Shown: positions 8,495-17,362, counted from the stretch's first letter. The stretch: DNA of 64,000 bases from Salicibibacter cibi (GCF_016495865.1 NZ_CP054706.1:1550001-1614000), one strand, 5' to 3'. Program-made: numbers and translations. Notes: a model not told the origin generated them from the sequence alone.

Positions 8495-9772
8495 ATGGGG
8501 GAAGAATCGGTGGTTGATTCCGATGAAGAAAAAAGCCATCATCGCTTAACAATCATGCAAGAGCTTATGGTTTCGTCTCTAAAAAAATGGGGGTATGGAT
8601 CTCAAGTTCATGCATTGCTTAAAGAGCCGCTCCGAACGCTTGCCGTTCGAATACCCATAAAATTGGATAGCGGGAAAACCAAGATCTTCACCGGTTTCCG
8701 TGTCCAACATAATGATGCGATTGGACCGGGGATCGGAGGAGTGCGATTTCATCCCGAAGTGACGGAAATAGATGTTCAGGCACAGGCGATGTGGACATCT
8801 CTGCAAGCGGGGGTCATCGATATTCCATATAGTGGAGCGAGTGGCGCAATTGTGTGCAATCCAATGGAATTGTCCTTTCGTGAACTTGAAGCATTGAGTC
8901 GCGGGTACGTTCGGGCCATTATCTCTTTTATCGGACCGACAAAAGATGTCATTGCTCCCGATGCCGGAACCAATACACAAATGATGGCATGGATGCTCGA
9001 TGAATGCAGCCAGTTAAAAACAGATCACTCTCCCGGGTTTATGAGCGGAAAATCGCTGATTTTAGACGGATCGCCCGGAAGGGAAGCGGCTGTCGGGAAG
9101 GGGATCTCGATCACAGCCAAGTCAGCAGTCAAGCGCAGGAAACTTTCGTTGGGAAAGGCCAGTGCCATTATTCATGGCTTCGGAAATGTAGGGACGTATG
9201 TTGCCAAAACATTGAACGATGCCGGAGTAACGATCGTCGGTATCTCCGACGGCCATGGCGCGCTGTACGATCCTGATGGGCTTGATGTGGATTACTTAAT
9301 GGATCGCCGCGATAGCTTTGGGATGGTTACGAACCTTTTTAAAAAATCGATTTCCAAAAATGAACTGCTTGCAAAGGATTGCGATATAATCGTTGATTCT
9401 TCCAGAGATCAAAAGAAGTTAACGTCTCAAGACGTTGAAACAATAAAAGCAGGTATTTTTATCGAAGCCGGCAAGGGAAAGATAACGGGAGAAGCAAGCG
9501 CCCGTTTGCATCAACGTGGGACATGCGTGATCCCTGATCTTTTGACGAGTGCCGCTAACACTGCCACCTCTTATTTTGGATGCGTCCAAAGTAACCAAGG
9601 CTACGTTTGGACAGAAGAAGAAGTGAATCACAAATTGGAAGAGATATTGGAACGGGCATTGACATTGATTGTTGACGCATCGCACAGCCGCAGTGTAAAT
9701 ATGCACGAAGCCGCCCATATGATCGGAATTCAAAAAATGGCGGCAGCAAGCCGTTTGCGCGGATGGGTATAA
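8495..9772 (+). CDS. glutamate dehydrogenase homologue lacking the active-site lysines (probable pseudoenzyme)
   Basis: A full-length 425-residue member of the Glu/Leu/Phe/Val dehydrogenase family in the gudB position between mecB and ypdA. The NAD domain (GFGNVG near 230) and most of the scaffold are intact (GGVRFHPEVTE, SRGYVRAI, FTGFR). All three lysines of the active site are replaced: GP-x-K-GG reads GPGIGG (Ile80), the SLK motif reads SLQ (Gln104), and the catalytic GGGKGG reads SGASGA (Ser116). Asp156 of APD and the Ser in the TSYF motif remain. By what is known of Clostridium symbiosum and B. subtilis enzymes these changes should abolish glutamate oxidation. The frame is undamaged with GGAGGTGA before the ATG at 8495, so a retained non-catalytic or altered role is likely. 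Confidence 0.9.
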   Translation: MGEESVVDSDEEKSHHRLTIMQELMVSSLKKWGYGSQVHALLKEPLRTLAVRIPIKLDSGKTKIFTGFRVQHNDAIGPGIGGVRFHPEVTEIDVQAQAMWTSLQAGVIDIPYSGASGAIVCNPMELSFRELEALSRGYVRAIISFIGPTKDVIAPDAGTNTQMMAWMLDECSQLKTDHSPGFMSGKSLILDGSPGREAAVGKGISITAKSAVKRRKLSLGKASAIIHGFGNVGTYVAKTLNDAGVTIVGISDGHGALYDPDGLDVDYLMDRRDSFGMVTNLFKKSISKNELLAKDCDIIVDSSRDQKKLTSQDVETIKAGIFIEAGKGKITGEASARLHQRGTCVIPDLLTSAANTATSYFGCVQSNQGYVWTEEEVNHKLEEILERALTLIVDASHSRSVNMHEAAHMIGIQKMAAASRLRGWV

Positions 9773-9773
9773 A

Positions 9774-9984
9774 GTGAAACTTCCATCAGGGGGCGGTTTT
9801 TCCCTCTGATGGTTTTAAGGAACGCCGGCACTAGCACATCCTGCGGAACCAATCGGGGTGTTAGTCACCCGCTATTTCAGAGATCAGATTTCAGAGGCCT
9901 GAGGTCGGAAAAGGCTTTTTTCAGGGTCTTCCGATTTCCGGCTTCCGATGTCTGACTTCCGGAAAAGCTGGCGTTCACCACCGG
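9774..9984 (+). repeat. family 2 structured repeat, copy 1
   Basis: Begins GTGAAACTTCCATCAG with a CCATCAG...CTGATGG hairpin, then GGAACGCCGGC, CACTAGCACATCCTG and GTTAGTCACCCGC, then a pyrimidine/purine-rich tail and ends CACCACCGGG. It fills most of the 277-base gap between the dehydrogenase homologue and ypdA. The tail contains several imperfect inverted TTCCGG/TCGGAA motifs. Confidence 0.8.
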
Positions 9985-10049
9985 GATGAGCGGATGAGAT
10001 GTATAGGCCCATTTAGTTTTGGAAAGTGTTAAAGTTGGAGGAATAGCAG

Positions 10050-11042
10050 TTGATACAAGAGAAAATTGTTATCATTGGCGCCGGTCCATGTGGATTGGCG
10101 GCCGCAATCGCTTGCAGGGAAAAAGGATATGATCCCCTTGTCATTGAAAAAGGAAATATTGTCTCCGCCATTTATCACTATCCGACGCATCAAACCTTTT
10201 TCAGCACTGCCAATAAACTGGAGATCGGGGAAGTTCCTTTTATTACGGTAGACCGTAAACCTAGGCGAAGCGAGGCACTTGCATATTATCGGGAAGTCGT
10301 CGAACGAAAACAATTGCGTATCCATACGTATGAAGCCGCAAAAAGCATCCGAAAAACAGAGGATGGAACGTTTGTGGCGGAAACAACGGCTAAAGGGAAA
10401 AAGAAAGCCTATCATGCCGACTATGTAATAATGGCGACAGGCTACTATGATCGTCCGAATGAACTTGGTTGCGAAGGGGAGGACCTCCCCCATGTTTACC
10501 ATTATTTTAAAGAATCCCACCCTTTCCATAGACAAAATGTTGTCGTGATCGGAGGGAAAAATTCAGCGGTTGATGCTACATTGGAGCTGGAAAAAGCGGG
10601 AGCAAATGTCACCGTTCTATACCGGGGAGAGACGTATTCATCAAGCATTAAGCCGTGGATTTTGCCTGAGTTCGAAGGGCTTGTCCGCAAAGAAAGCATA
10701 CGGATGGTATTCGGTGCAAAGGTGACCCGCATAACCGAAAAAAGCGTTTATTTTGAGAAAGACGGCCGGGAAAATGAACTGGACGCCGATTTCGTGTTCG
10801 CGATGATCGGTTATCACCCTGATCATCCGTTTTTAACAGCGGCCGGTGTGGGGATTGACGGAGATACGGGAAGGCCATTTTATGATCCGGAAAGTTACGA
10901 AACGGATGTCCCGGGTCTTTTTATCGCAGGTGTGTTGGCAGCCGGCAATAATGCGAATGAGATTTTTATTGAAACAGGAAGATTTCACGGTTATCGGATT
11001 GTGGATAAAATTGCAAACAGAGAAAATGTAAAGCGAACGTAA
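10050..11042 (+). CDS. ypdA: bacillithiol disulfide reductase (YpdA/Bdr)
   Basis: FAD/NADPH oxidoreductase that reduces bacillithiol disulfide. 330 residues; the FAD Rossmann motif is GAGPCGLAAA at residues 10-19, containing the conserved cysteine (Cys14) known to be needed for activity; the NADPH motif is GGKNSAVDA; near the C-terminus FIAGV closes the FAD site. Start is a TTG at 10050 with GGAGGA seven bases upstream. Location after the gudB slot and before ansA follows the Bacillus order. It matches bshA at 60.8 kb, which makes a bacillithiol precursor. Confidence 0.92.
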   Translation: MIQEKIVIIGAGPCGLAAAIACREKGYDPLVIEKGNIVSAIYHYPTHQTFFSTANKLEIGEVPFITVDRKPRRSEALAYYREVVERKQLRIHTYEAAKSIRKTEDGTFVAETTAKGKKKAYHADYVIMATGYYDRPNELGCEGEDLPHVYHYFKESHPFHRQNVVVIGGKNSAVDATLELEKAGANVTVLYRGETYSSSIKPWILPEFEGLVRKESIRMVFGAKVTRITEKSVYFEKDGRENELDADFVFAMIGYHPDHPFLTAAGVGIDGDTGRPFYDPESYETDVPGLFIAGVLAAGNNANEIFIETGRFHGYRIVDKIANRENVKRT

Positions 11043-11055
11043 GGGGCTTCGAGCG

Positions 11056-12027
11056 ATGAAAAAAATTGCATTGGTCACGACCGGGGGGACGATCGCAAGC
11101 AAAAAGACAGACGGAGGACGCTTGCGTGCCGGGGAAAGAAGCGGTGAAGAACTCGTCGATATGTGTGACGTCCCTTTTAAGTTGGAGTTAGAAATTGTTT
11201 CATTGTTTAACAAACCATCCATCCATCTCGGTTATGAAGATTTATGGCAATTAAAGGCGCATATTGAAGATTTGTTGCTACAGAAAGGAATCGATGGTGC
11301 GGTCGTTACTTCCGGGACAGATACGTTGGAAGAAGTCGCTTATTTTCTGGATTTGACGGTGGAGAACGAAAAGCCTCTTGTCGTTACAGGTTCACAACGA
11401 GGTCCGGATCAAGTGGGAAGTGATGCATTTGTTAATTTGCGAAATGCCATGATCGTCGCTGCCGATGAACAGGCTACCCGGCTTGGTTCGGTTGTCGTTT
11501 TTAATGACCATATTTTTTCTGCAAAATATGTACAAAAAACGCATGCTTCTAATGTACAAGGGTTTCATGCACCGGGATACGGATACTTCGGCATGATTGA
11601 CAATGACCGCGTCAATCTTTATCAACGGCCGCTTTATCGCGATATTTATAAGCCGAAAACCAAGAGGGGGAACTCTCGATCCCAAGTAGAAATTATCAAA
11701 ATCCATTTAGGTTCGTCGCCGTCTTTGCTACGGCTTTTGCTGGAAATGGGGGCGACGGATGGTGTCGTCCTTGAAGGGTTGGGAAGAGGACAAGTTCCAC
11801 CGGCTTTCATGCCGTTGATTGCGAATGCCCGGATCCCGATGGTCGTTACGACGAGCGCAAACGAAGGCGAGGTCTATCCTGCGTATGAATATGAAGGAAG
11901 CACGTATGACCTGATGAATCATGGGGTCATTTTAGGGAAGGATTATAGTAGCCGAAAAGCAAAAATAAAACTGCATGTGCTTTTGGAAACCGGTGTTACG
12001 GAGATTCAGGAAGCGTTCAGTAAATAA
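11056..12027 (+). CDS. ansA: L-asparaginase, type I
   Basis: Hydrolyses asparagine to aspartate and ammonia in the cytoplasm. 323 residues with both catalytic threonine motifs: TTGGTIAS at 8-15 and TSGTDTLEE near 85, plus a later lysine. The gene starts 13 bases after ypdA, so both are probably cotranscribed. The pair is flanked by two family 2 repeats in the same direction. Confidence 0.92.
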   Translation: MKKIALVTTGGTIASKKTDGGRLRAGERSGEELVDMCDVPFKLELEIVSLFNKPSIHLGYEDLWQLKAHIEDLLLQKGIDGAVVTSGTDTLEEVAYFLDLTVENEKPLVVTGSQRGPDQVGSDAFVNLRNAMIVAADEQATRLGSVVVFNDHIFSAKYVQKTHASNVQGFHAPGYGYFGMIDNDRVNLYQRPLYRDIYKPKTKRGNSRSQVEIIKIHLGSSPSLLRLLLEMGATDGVVLEGLGRGQVPPAFMPLIANARIPMVVTTSANEGEVYPAYEYEGSTYDLMNHGVILGKDYSSRKAKIKLHVLLETGVTEIQEAFSK

Positions 12028-12033
12028 TAGAGA

Positions 12034-12145
12034 AGAACTTCCACCAGAGGGGCTCTTCCTCTGAATGAAGGAAGTCGGTTAAAACCGTCACGTCCTGTGA
12101 CAACGCCGACACTAGCCCATCCTGGGCGTCGAAAACGTTAGTGCC
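12034..12145 (+). repeat. family 2 structured repeat, copy 2 (short)
   Basis: Shares ACTTCCA-C-CAGAGGGG, GACAACGCCGACACTAGC, CATCCTG-GCGTCG and GTTAG-GCC-GC with the other copies but lacks the last third. It is in the same direction as the copy at 9774, on the other side of ypdA-ansA. Confidence 0.7.
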
Positions 12146-12175
12146 GGCATATTCCGGCGAAGGAGGGAAGCGTCA

Positions 12176-12340
12176 GTGACGACGGATACAAGGTATCGCA
12201 TCGTAATCCGTTGCCAGGATTGCGGCGAAAAATATATTTTGCGAGGCCGCCAAAAAGGGGACGGGCAATATGAGACAGGGTTTAAGCGGTGCGTGTGCGG
12301 CAATGAAGATGATTTTGTCATTGAAGCATCTCCGGAGTGA
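12176..12340 (+). CDS. small zinc-ribbon protein, unknown function
   Basis: 54 residues from a GTG with AAGGAGGG eight bases upstream. Four cysteines in two pairs, Cys13-x2-Cys16 and Cys39-x-Cys41, suggest a zinc ribbon; the rest is polar with beta-strand-like alternation. Too short to identify. It follows a family 2 repeat and precedes the insertion sequence. Confidence 0.6.
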   Translation: MTTDTRYRIVIRCQDCGEKYILRGRQKGDGQYETGFKRCVCGNEDDFVIEASPE

Positions 12341-12510
12341 CCCTCTTTCCTATCAAACCTATATGAGCTAATTGCGCTGTTTCAAAACCGTTGCCGCACA
12401 AGGGGTGCGAGTGACGTAAAAAAATATTTTCTCCCAAAATCAAACGGAATTAAAGGCTTGGCGAAGGTCAAAAGCACGGATCCTGATACATCGACCCCAA
12501 ATCATAAAAA
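12341..12510. other. intergenic stretch before the insertion sequence
   Basis: No ORF with a ribosome site and no clear terminator were seen. It should include the left end of the insertion sequence, but I could not match it to an inverted end on the right side. Confidence 0.4.
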
Positions 12511-13885
12511 AACAGGTGAAACCGCTCCACTAGTGGGTTAGAATAGTTATAGACAAAAAACCAACTATTACCCTGGAGGGTCACCTGTTATGGCTATTAT
12601 ACCACAAATGAGCTTATTTTCATGGGAAGATCTTGCGGATCTTGGAGATTTGGAACGCTTACGTTTGGTGCTCGATTATTTACCGGATGAAGCGTTGATG
12701 CGAACGTTGGAGAAAAAACGATATAAAGGGCGAAATGAATACCCTGTTCGCGCGATGTGGAATACGATGCTTGCAGGGGTTGTCTTTGAGCACACATCGA
12801 TTGAATCATTGCGTCGGGAATTGAGCCGCAATGGACAGCTACGCGAATTGTGTGGCCTCACCGTGATCGTGCCCCCTGCTTATGTATATACGCGCTTTTT
12901 AAAAAAGCTGCGGGCGCACGAATCAAAGGTTGAAGCGATTTTTGAAACGATGGTGGAACAATTGAGCGAGCTCCTCCCTGATTTCGGGAAGGCCCTTGCG
13001 ATCGATGGTAAGGCAGTAGACTCTTTTGCGAAGGGAAAACATAAGGATGAGGATCCTGACGGACGCCGTGATACCGATGCCGATTATGGGAAGAAAGAAT
13101 ATAAGGGGAAACACAAAGACGGGACGATCTGGAACAAAGTGATCAAATGGTTCGGCTATAAAATCCACCTGATCGTCGACGCGGCCTATGAATTGCCTGT
13201 GGCTTATTCAGTTACGAAAGCATCGGTGCCCGATATTAACGCCGGTCATGATATGATCAATGAGCTTGAAAAAGAACGCCCTTGGCTTTTGGGACAAGCA
13301 GAAACACTCGCCGGTGATCGCGGTTACGATGACACCAAAATGCTTGAGCGGCTGTGGGATGACCATCAAACCAAGCCTGTCATTGATATCCGGGACATGT
13401 GGAAAGATGGCGAGGACACGCGCCAACTGATGGACATTGAAAATGTCACGCATGACTATAAAGGCACCGTGTACTGTCACTGCCCGATGACCGGGAAAGA
13501 GCGCGAAATGGCGAATGGGGGCTTTGAGAAAGATCGAGCCACCCTCAAAAAGCGTTGTCCGGCCAAACAATATGGCATCACCTGTGAAGGACAAGCGGAG
13601 TGTCCGATTGCCCAAGGAATTCGGATTCCGCTCAAGGAGGACCGCCGGATCTTCACACCGATCGATCGAGCCAGTTACACATGGGCGAAGGCATACGCGA
13701 AACGAACGGCCGTGGAACGTGTGAACAGCCGGCTTGACGTCTCCTTTGGCTTCGAACAGCATACCACACGCGGGCAAAAGAAGATGAAAATGAAAACTAG
13801 GTTGGCTCTGTGCACGATGTTGGCGATGGCTTTAGGCCATATCCAAGAAGGCCGCCCGGAAAAAATGCGAAGCTTGGTTTCCTAA
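12511..13885 (+). mobile_element. insertion sequence with DDE transposase (ends not defined)
   Basis: The element comprises the transposase gene and a structured leader. In the leader, AACAGGTGA (12511-12519) is complementary to TCACCTGTT (12581-12589), which lies between the GGAGGG ribosome site and the ATG. Inside are AATAGTT (12542) / AACTATT (12563) and the palindrome CCACTAGTGG (12527). This fold would hide the start region. A nested hairpin at 14019-14066 may mark the right side. Terminal inverted repeats and target duplications could not be identified by eye. Confidence 0.7.
12590..13885 (+). CDS. DDE transposase, IS4/IS5/IS1182-like
   Basis: 431-residue transposase with an N-terminal DUF772-like helical domain (about 30-115) and a RNase-H-like catalytic domain. 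The putative triad is Asp139 (AIDGKAV), Asp243 (AGDRGYDD) and Glu376 (TAVERVNSR), spaced as in the IS4/IS5 superfamily. A cysteine-containing insert (residues 296-338) lies between the second Asp and the Glu. The frame is intact, so the copy could be active. The ribosome site CTGGAGGG is followed by a ten-base spacer that forms the right arm of the leader stem. Confidence 0.9.
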   Translation: MAIIPQMSLFSWEDLADLGDLERLRLVLDYLPDEALMRTLEKKRYKGRNEYPVRAMWNTMLAGVVFEHTSIESLRRELSRNGQLRELCGLTVIVPPAYVYTRFLKKLRAHESKVEAIFETMVEQLSELLPDFGKALAIDGKAVDSFAKGKHKDEDPDGRRDTDADYGKKEYKGKHKDGTIWNKVIKWFGYKIHLIVDAAYELPVAYSVTKASVPDINAGHDMINELEKERPWLLGQAETLAGDRGYDDTKMLERLWDDHQTKPVIDIRDMWKDGEDTRQLMDIENVTHDYKGTVYCHCPMTGKEREMANGGFEKDRATLKKRCPAKQYGITCEGQAECPIAQGIRIPLKEDRRIFTPIDRASYTWAKAYAKRTAVERVNSRLDVSFGFEQHTTRGQKKMKMKTRLALCTMLAMALGHIQEGRPEKMRSLVS

Positions 13886-14018
13886 AAGCATCCACATGTG
13901 GGAAACCGAATTTTAAAACAGTTTTTGTGGATAACAGGGTACGTGTGTCTTTTTTGAGGTATAAAAACGAATGATATTCGAATAGTAGCGATTTTGGTTC
14001 GTGGAAGGAAATTTTAAG

Positions 14019-14066
14019 GCGTTTTCAACAAAAAACCAGGAGTGAACCTGGTCCCGTTTTTACGCC
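14019..14066. other. nested hairpin downstream of the transposase
   Basis: Outer stem GGCGT / ACGCC, middle AAAAA / TTTTT, inner ACCAGG / CCTGGT with loop AGTGAA. It could be a terminator or a structured end of the insertion sequence. Confidence 0.4.
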
Positions 14067-14114
14067 TAAATCGCAAAAATCGTTACAACGCAAAAAGCTC
14101 TATATCTGTCCCTC

Positions 14115-14143
14115 TTGAAACATGACGGAAATTCCTGTAGGAT
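14115..14143 (+). promoter_or_regulatory. sigma-A promoter of metI-yitJ
   Basis: TTGAAA at 14115-14120, a 17-base spacer and TAGGAT at 14138-14143, about 30 bases before the riboswitch. Confidence 0.6.
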
Positions 14144-14172
14144 AATGGAACAGCAAAAATAATAATTATTTT

Positions 14173-14278
14173 TTCTTATCAAGAGAGACGGAGGGAAAGG
14201 TCCAAAGATGTCTCAGCAACCAGCTCATCGGAGTCAGGTGCTACTTCCTTCGGAACGGTGGTTCCGGACGATAAGAAG
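14173..14278 (+). promoter_or_regulatory. SAM-I riboswitch (S-box) aptamer
   Basis: The aptamer has P1 TTCTTATC (14173-14180) paired with GATAAGAA (14270-14277), then the S-box core AAGAGAG, GGAGGGA, a CAGCAACC segment near 14215 and a distal hairpin CCTTCGG. These match the SAM-I consensus in order. Binding of S-adenosylmethionine stabilises P1 and so favours the terminator at 14298. It controls metI and yitJ, both methionine genes. Confidence 0.92.
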
Positions 14279-14297
14279 ATGCATTCATCACTGGCAG

Positions 14298-14345
14298 TGC
14301 TTTCTTCTTATTCGATTCACAAGAAGAGGGCATTTTTTATTTTTA
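14298..14345 (+). terminator. riboswitch-controlled terminator
   Basis: TGCTTTCTTCTT (14298-14309) pairs with AAGAAGAGGGCA (14321-14332), allowing two G-U pairs, and is followed by TTTTTT. The competing antiterminator pairs ATAAGAAG (14271-14278, the 3' side of P1) with CTTCTTAT (14304-14311). Confidence 0.88.
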
Positions 14346-14383
14346 CAGATCATGCATATTCAGTAGCATGGGAAGGAGAAGGA

Positions 14384-15508
14384 ATGATGGAGCGGACATA
14401 TACGAAAGAGACAAAGCTTGTTCAATCCGGCAATCGCAGAGATAAACGCACCGGTGCCGTCAATGCGCCGATTTACATGAGCACTGCGTTTGAGCACACG
14501 GGTGTCGGTGAATCAACCGGTTATGATTATGCCCGTACCGGTAACCCAACGCGTGAGGTGCTTGAAGAAACGATCGCCGAATTGGAAGGGGGAACGCACG
14601 GTTTTGCCTGTAGTTCTGGCATGGCAGCGATTCAAGCTGTGCTCAGTTTGTTCTCTCAAGGAGACGAAATCATCGCTTCCGTGGATTTGTACGGAGGTAC
14701 ATACCGATTGTTTCGCCAATACTGGCCGCAATGGGGGGTAGACGTTCGTTATGTTGACCCGAGAGATCTACAAGCCGTTGAGCAAGCAATTGAAAAAAAT
14801 ACGAAGGCGTTATTCATTGAAACACCGACAAATCCTTTAATGCAGGAAGCGGATTTAGATGCACTCAGTCAACTAGCCAAGGAACATGATTTACTTATGA
14901 TCGTTGACAACACGTTTTACACCCCGTTATTGCAACGTCCGATTGAATTTGGCGCGGATATCGTGATCCATAGCGCCACCAAATATTTGGGCGGCCATAA
15001 CGATGTCGTGGCAGGGCTCGTTGTTACCGACGATGACGTGTTGGGGGAACACCTTTTCAATATTCAAAATGGGATTGGAATGACACTTGGAGCTTTTGAC
15101 TCCTGGCTGCTCGTTCGCGGAATGAAAACGTTGGCGTTAAGAATGGAAAAACATCAACAAAATGCCCACGCTGTTTGGGAAATGTTAAAAAAGCATTCGC
15201 TTGTCACGGAAGTTCTCTATCCGGGCAAAGGAGGAATGCTTTCGTTTAAAGTTCAGGATGAGAAGCTCGTCGACCCATTGCTTCGCCATTTACGGCTCGT
15301 TACATTTGCCGAAAGTTTGGGAGGCGTCGAAAGTTTAATGACGTATCCAAGTGTGCAAACCCACGCGGATATTCCTGAAAATGTGCGGATTAAAAACGGC
15401 GTGACAAATGAATTAATGCGTTTATCTTGCGGCATTGAAAATCACGAAGATATTATCGCCGATATTGAATGGGCCTTACAGGAAGCTGAACGAAAGACGC
15501 AAGTATAG
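14384..15508 (+). CDS. metI: cystathionine gamma-synthase / O-acetylhomoserine (thiol)-lyase, MetI type
   Basis: PLP enzyme that joins activated homoserine to cysteine or sulfide in methionine synthesis. 374 residues; SSGMAAIQ near the PLP phosphate site, TPTNPLMQEAD, and the PLP lysine in HSATKYLGGHND. The overall match to B. subtilis MetI is high. The longer frame starting inside the riboswitch is rejected; the ATG at 14384 or 14387 follows AAGGAGAAGGA. Expression is under the SAM riboswitch. It is followed 30 bases later by yitJ. Confidence 0.92.
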   Translation: MMERTYTKETKLVQSGNRRDKRTGAVNAPIYMSTAFEHTGVGESTGYDYARTGNPTREVLEETIAELEGGTHGFACSSGMAAIQAVLSLFSQGDEIIASVDLYGGTYRLFRQYWPQWGVDVRYVDPRDLQAVEQAIEKNTKALFIETPTNPLMQEADLDALSQLAKEHDLLMIVDNTFYTPLLQRPIEFGADIVIHSATKYLGGHNDVVAGLVVTDDDVLGEHLFNIQNGIGMTLGAFDSWLLVRGMKTLALRMEKHQQNAHAVWEMLKKHSLVTEVLYPGKGGMLSFKVQDEKLVDPLLRHLRLVTFAESLGGVESLMTYPSVQTHADIPENVRIKNGVTNELMRLSCGIENHEDIIADIEWALQEAERKTQV

Positions 15509-15538
15509 CCATGGCGGAAAAGAGGGAGAGGGATAAAG

Positions 15539-17362
15539 GTGAAATTTCTGGAAAAATTGAAAGATGAGATTTTAATCGGAGATGGAGCGATCGGCACTTT
15601 GTTGTATGAACGGGGGTATAGTGGTTCGATCGAAGATGCCAATCGTCGCGCGGAGGAGATCGTTGTATCCGCACATCAAGAATATATTGAAGCGGGTGCA
15701 AATGTTATCCAATCAAACACGTATGCCGCCAATCAGCTTAAGTTGGGGAATTATGGATTGGAGCAGGAAACGGATCGGATCAACACCCAGGGAATGCGAC
15801 TGGCAAAACAAGCGGCGAGCGGAAAAGATGTGTATGTAGCAGGGACCATTGGCGGGATTCGTGACGGAAGGGCAAGCTCTTTTACCAATCAAGACATAAA
15901 GGAAGCAACCCAATCGCAAGCGGAAGCGCTTATGGCTGAGGATCCCGATGCCATTCTTTTGGAAACGTACTATGATTTACACGAACTCATACAAGCTGTG
16001 CGGATCATTAAACGGTTATCGCCGGATATGCCGGTGATTGGGAACGTTTCTTTAGGGGATGTAGGTGTTTTGCACGGGGGGATCCCTATCAATGATGCCC
16101 TCTTGCGCTTGTTAAATGAAGGTGCGGATGTTGTCGGAATTAATTGCCGGATGGGCCCTGCCCAAACCATTGCATCATTGGAAGAAGTTTCCTTGCCGGA
16201 AGGGGCGTACCTCTCTGCTTATCCGAATGCAAGCTTACCCGGCATTCAAGATGGCCGCCTCGTTTATCAGTCAAATCCGGATTATTTTAAAAATCAAGCA
16301 GAGGAATTCCGGAATCAAGGGGTGCGCTTATTGGGCGGTTGCTGTGGCACAACTCCGGAACATATCCGTTCCTTTAAGGATAAATTGCAGCATCAAGCCC
16401 CTTTCGTAAAGGAGCGTGCGAAAGGATCGACTGTACGCGAACAAGCCTCGGCCGAGGTCGGAAATACCCTTCGGCTGGATAAGGAGGATCCCTCCATCAT
16501 CGTGGAACTTGATCCGCCCAAGTCATTGACGAAAATCGATAAATTTATAAAAGGGGCGAAGGCGCTTCACGAGGCAGGTGCCGATGCGGTTACGCTCGCG
16601 GATAATTCCCTGGCCACCTCCCGCATCGATAACCTTGCCGCATCGACGCTAATCAAACAGCAGGCAGGTGCCCATCCCTTGCTTCATATCGCTTGCCGGG
16701 ATCGGAATTTAATCGGCATGCAATCGCACTTGCTTGGATTACATGCGTTGGGAATCAGAGATGTGCTCGCGGTTACCGGCGACCCGACGAAGGTGGGGGA
16801 TTTCCCGGGAGCCAGTTCAGTATATGATCTTACCTCTTTTGACCTCATTCGACTGATTAAGTCTATGAATGAAGGTTTCAGCCATTCCGGGCGACCGTTA
16901 GGGTTACAAACGCAATTTACCGTCGGTGCCGCATTCAACCCAAATGTAAGTTCCATGGATAAAGCGGTGAAACGATTGGAGAAAAAAATCGTGGCAGGGG
17001 CCGATTTCGTGATGACACAGCCGATCTACGATGTAGAGACTTTGCAACGTTTAAAAGAAGCGTCTGCCCATCTGGATATCCCTATTTACATTGGCATTAT
17101 GCCTTTAATCAATGAACGAAATGCTGAATTCTTGCACAATGAGGTCCCGGGCATTCAACTTACGGAGCAGGTGCGAAAGCGTATGGCTGCTTGCAAAGGA
17201 GATGTCCAAAAAGGAGAAGAAGAGGGATTGGCAATCGCAAAAGAATTACTGGAAGCCAGTCTTGACTTGTTTGGTCGTCTATACTTAATTACCCCGTTTT
17301 TGCGCTATCACATCACGGCTGCGCTTACCAATGATGTTAAAGCTAGATCTTTTAACGTTTAA
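15539..17362 (+). CDS. yitJ: bifunctional homocysteine S-methyltransferase / methylenetetrahydrofolate reductase
   Basis: 607 residues with two enzymes. The N-terminal half (1-290) is a zinc-dependent homocysteine methyltransferase: GDGAIGT at the start, and zinc ligands Cys in GINCRMGP and the pair in GGCCGTTP. The C-terminal half (about 320-600) is a MetF-like flavin reductase: VELDPPKS and a late FVMTQPIYD motif. It thus makes methyl-folate and methylates homocysteine. The GTG start at 15539 follows GGGAGAGGG. It is cotranscribed with metI under the SAM riboswitch, and a terminator follows. Confidence 0.93.
   Translation: MKFLEKLKDEILIGDGAIGTLLYERGYSGSIEDANRRAEEIVVSAHQEYIEAGANVIQSNTYAANQLKLGNYGLEQETDRINTQGMRLAKQAASGKDVYVAGTIGGIRDGRASSFTNQDIKEATQSQAEALMAEDPDAILLETYYDLHELIQAVRIIKRLSPDMPVIGNVSLGDVGVLHGGIPINDALLRLLNEGADVVGINCRMGPAQTIASLEEVSLPEGAYLSAYPNASLPGIQDGRLVYQSNPDYFKNQAEEFRNQGVRLLGGCCGTTPEHIRSFKDKLQHQAPFVKERAKGSTVREQASAEVGNTLRLDKEDPSIIVELDPPKSLTKIDKFIKGAKALHEAGADAVTLADNSLATSRIDNLAASTLIKQQAGAHPLLHIACRDRNLIGMQSHLLGLHALGIRDVLAVTGDPTKVGDFPGASSVYDLTSFDLIRLIKSMNEGFSHSGRPLGLQTQFTVGAAFNPNVSSMDKAVKRLEKKIVAGADFVMTQPIYDVETLQRLKEASAHLDIPIYIGIMPLINERNAEFLHNEVPGIQLTEQVRKRMAACKGDVQKGEEEGLAIAKELLEASLDLFGRLYLITPFLRYHITAALTNDVKARSFNV

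Noticed and set aside
12341..14180. Terminal inverted repeats of the insertion sequence
   Set aside because: Only weak similarity (GACGTAAAAA at about 12412 and the reverse complement of TTTTTACGCC at 14057) was found; not enough to set boundaries.
14258..14383. N-terminal extension of metI
   Set aside because: It lies inside the SAM riboswitch and its terminator; a good ribosome site precedes 14384.
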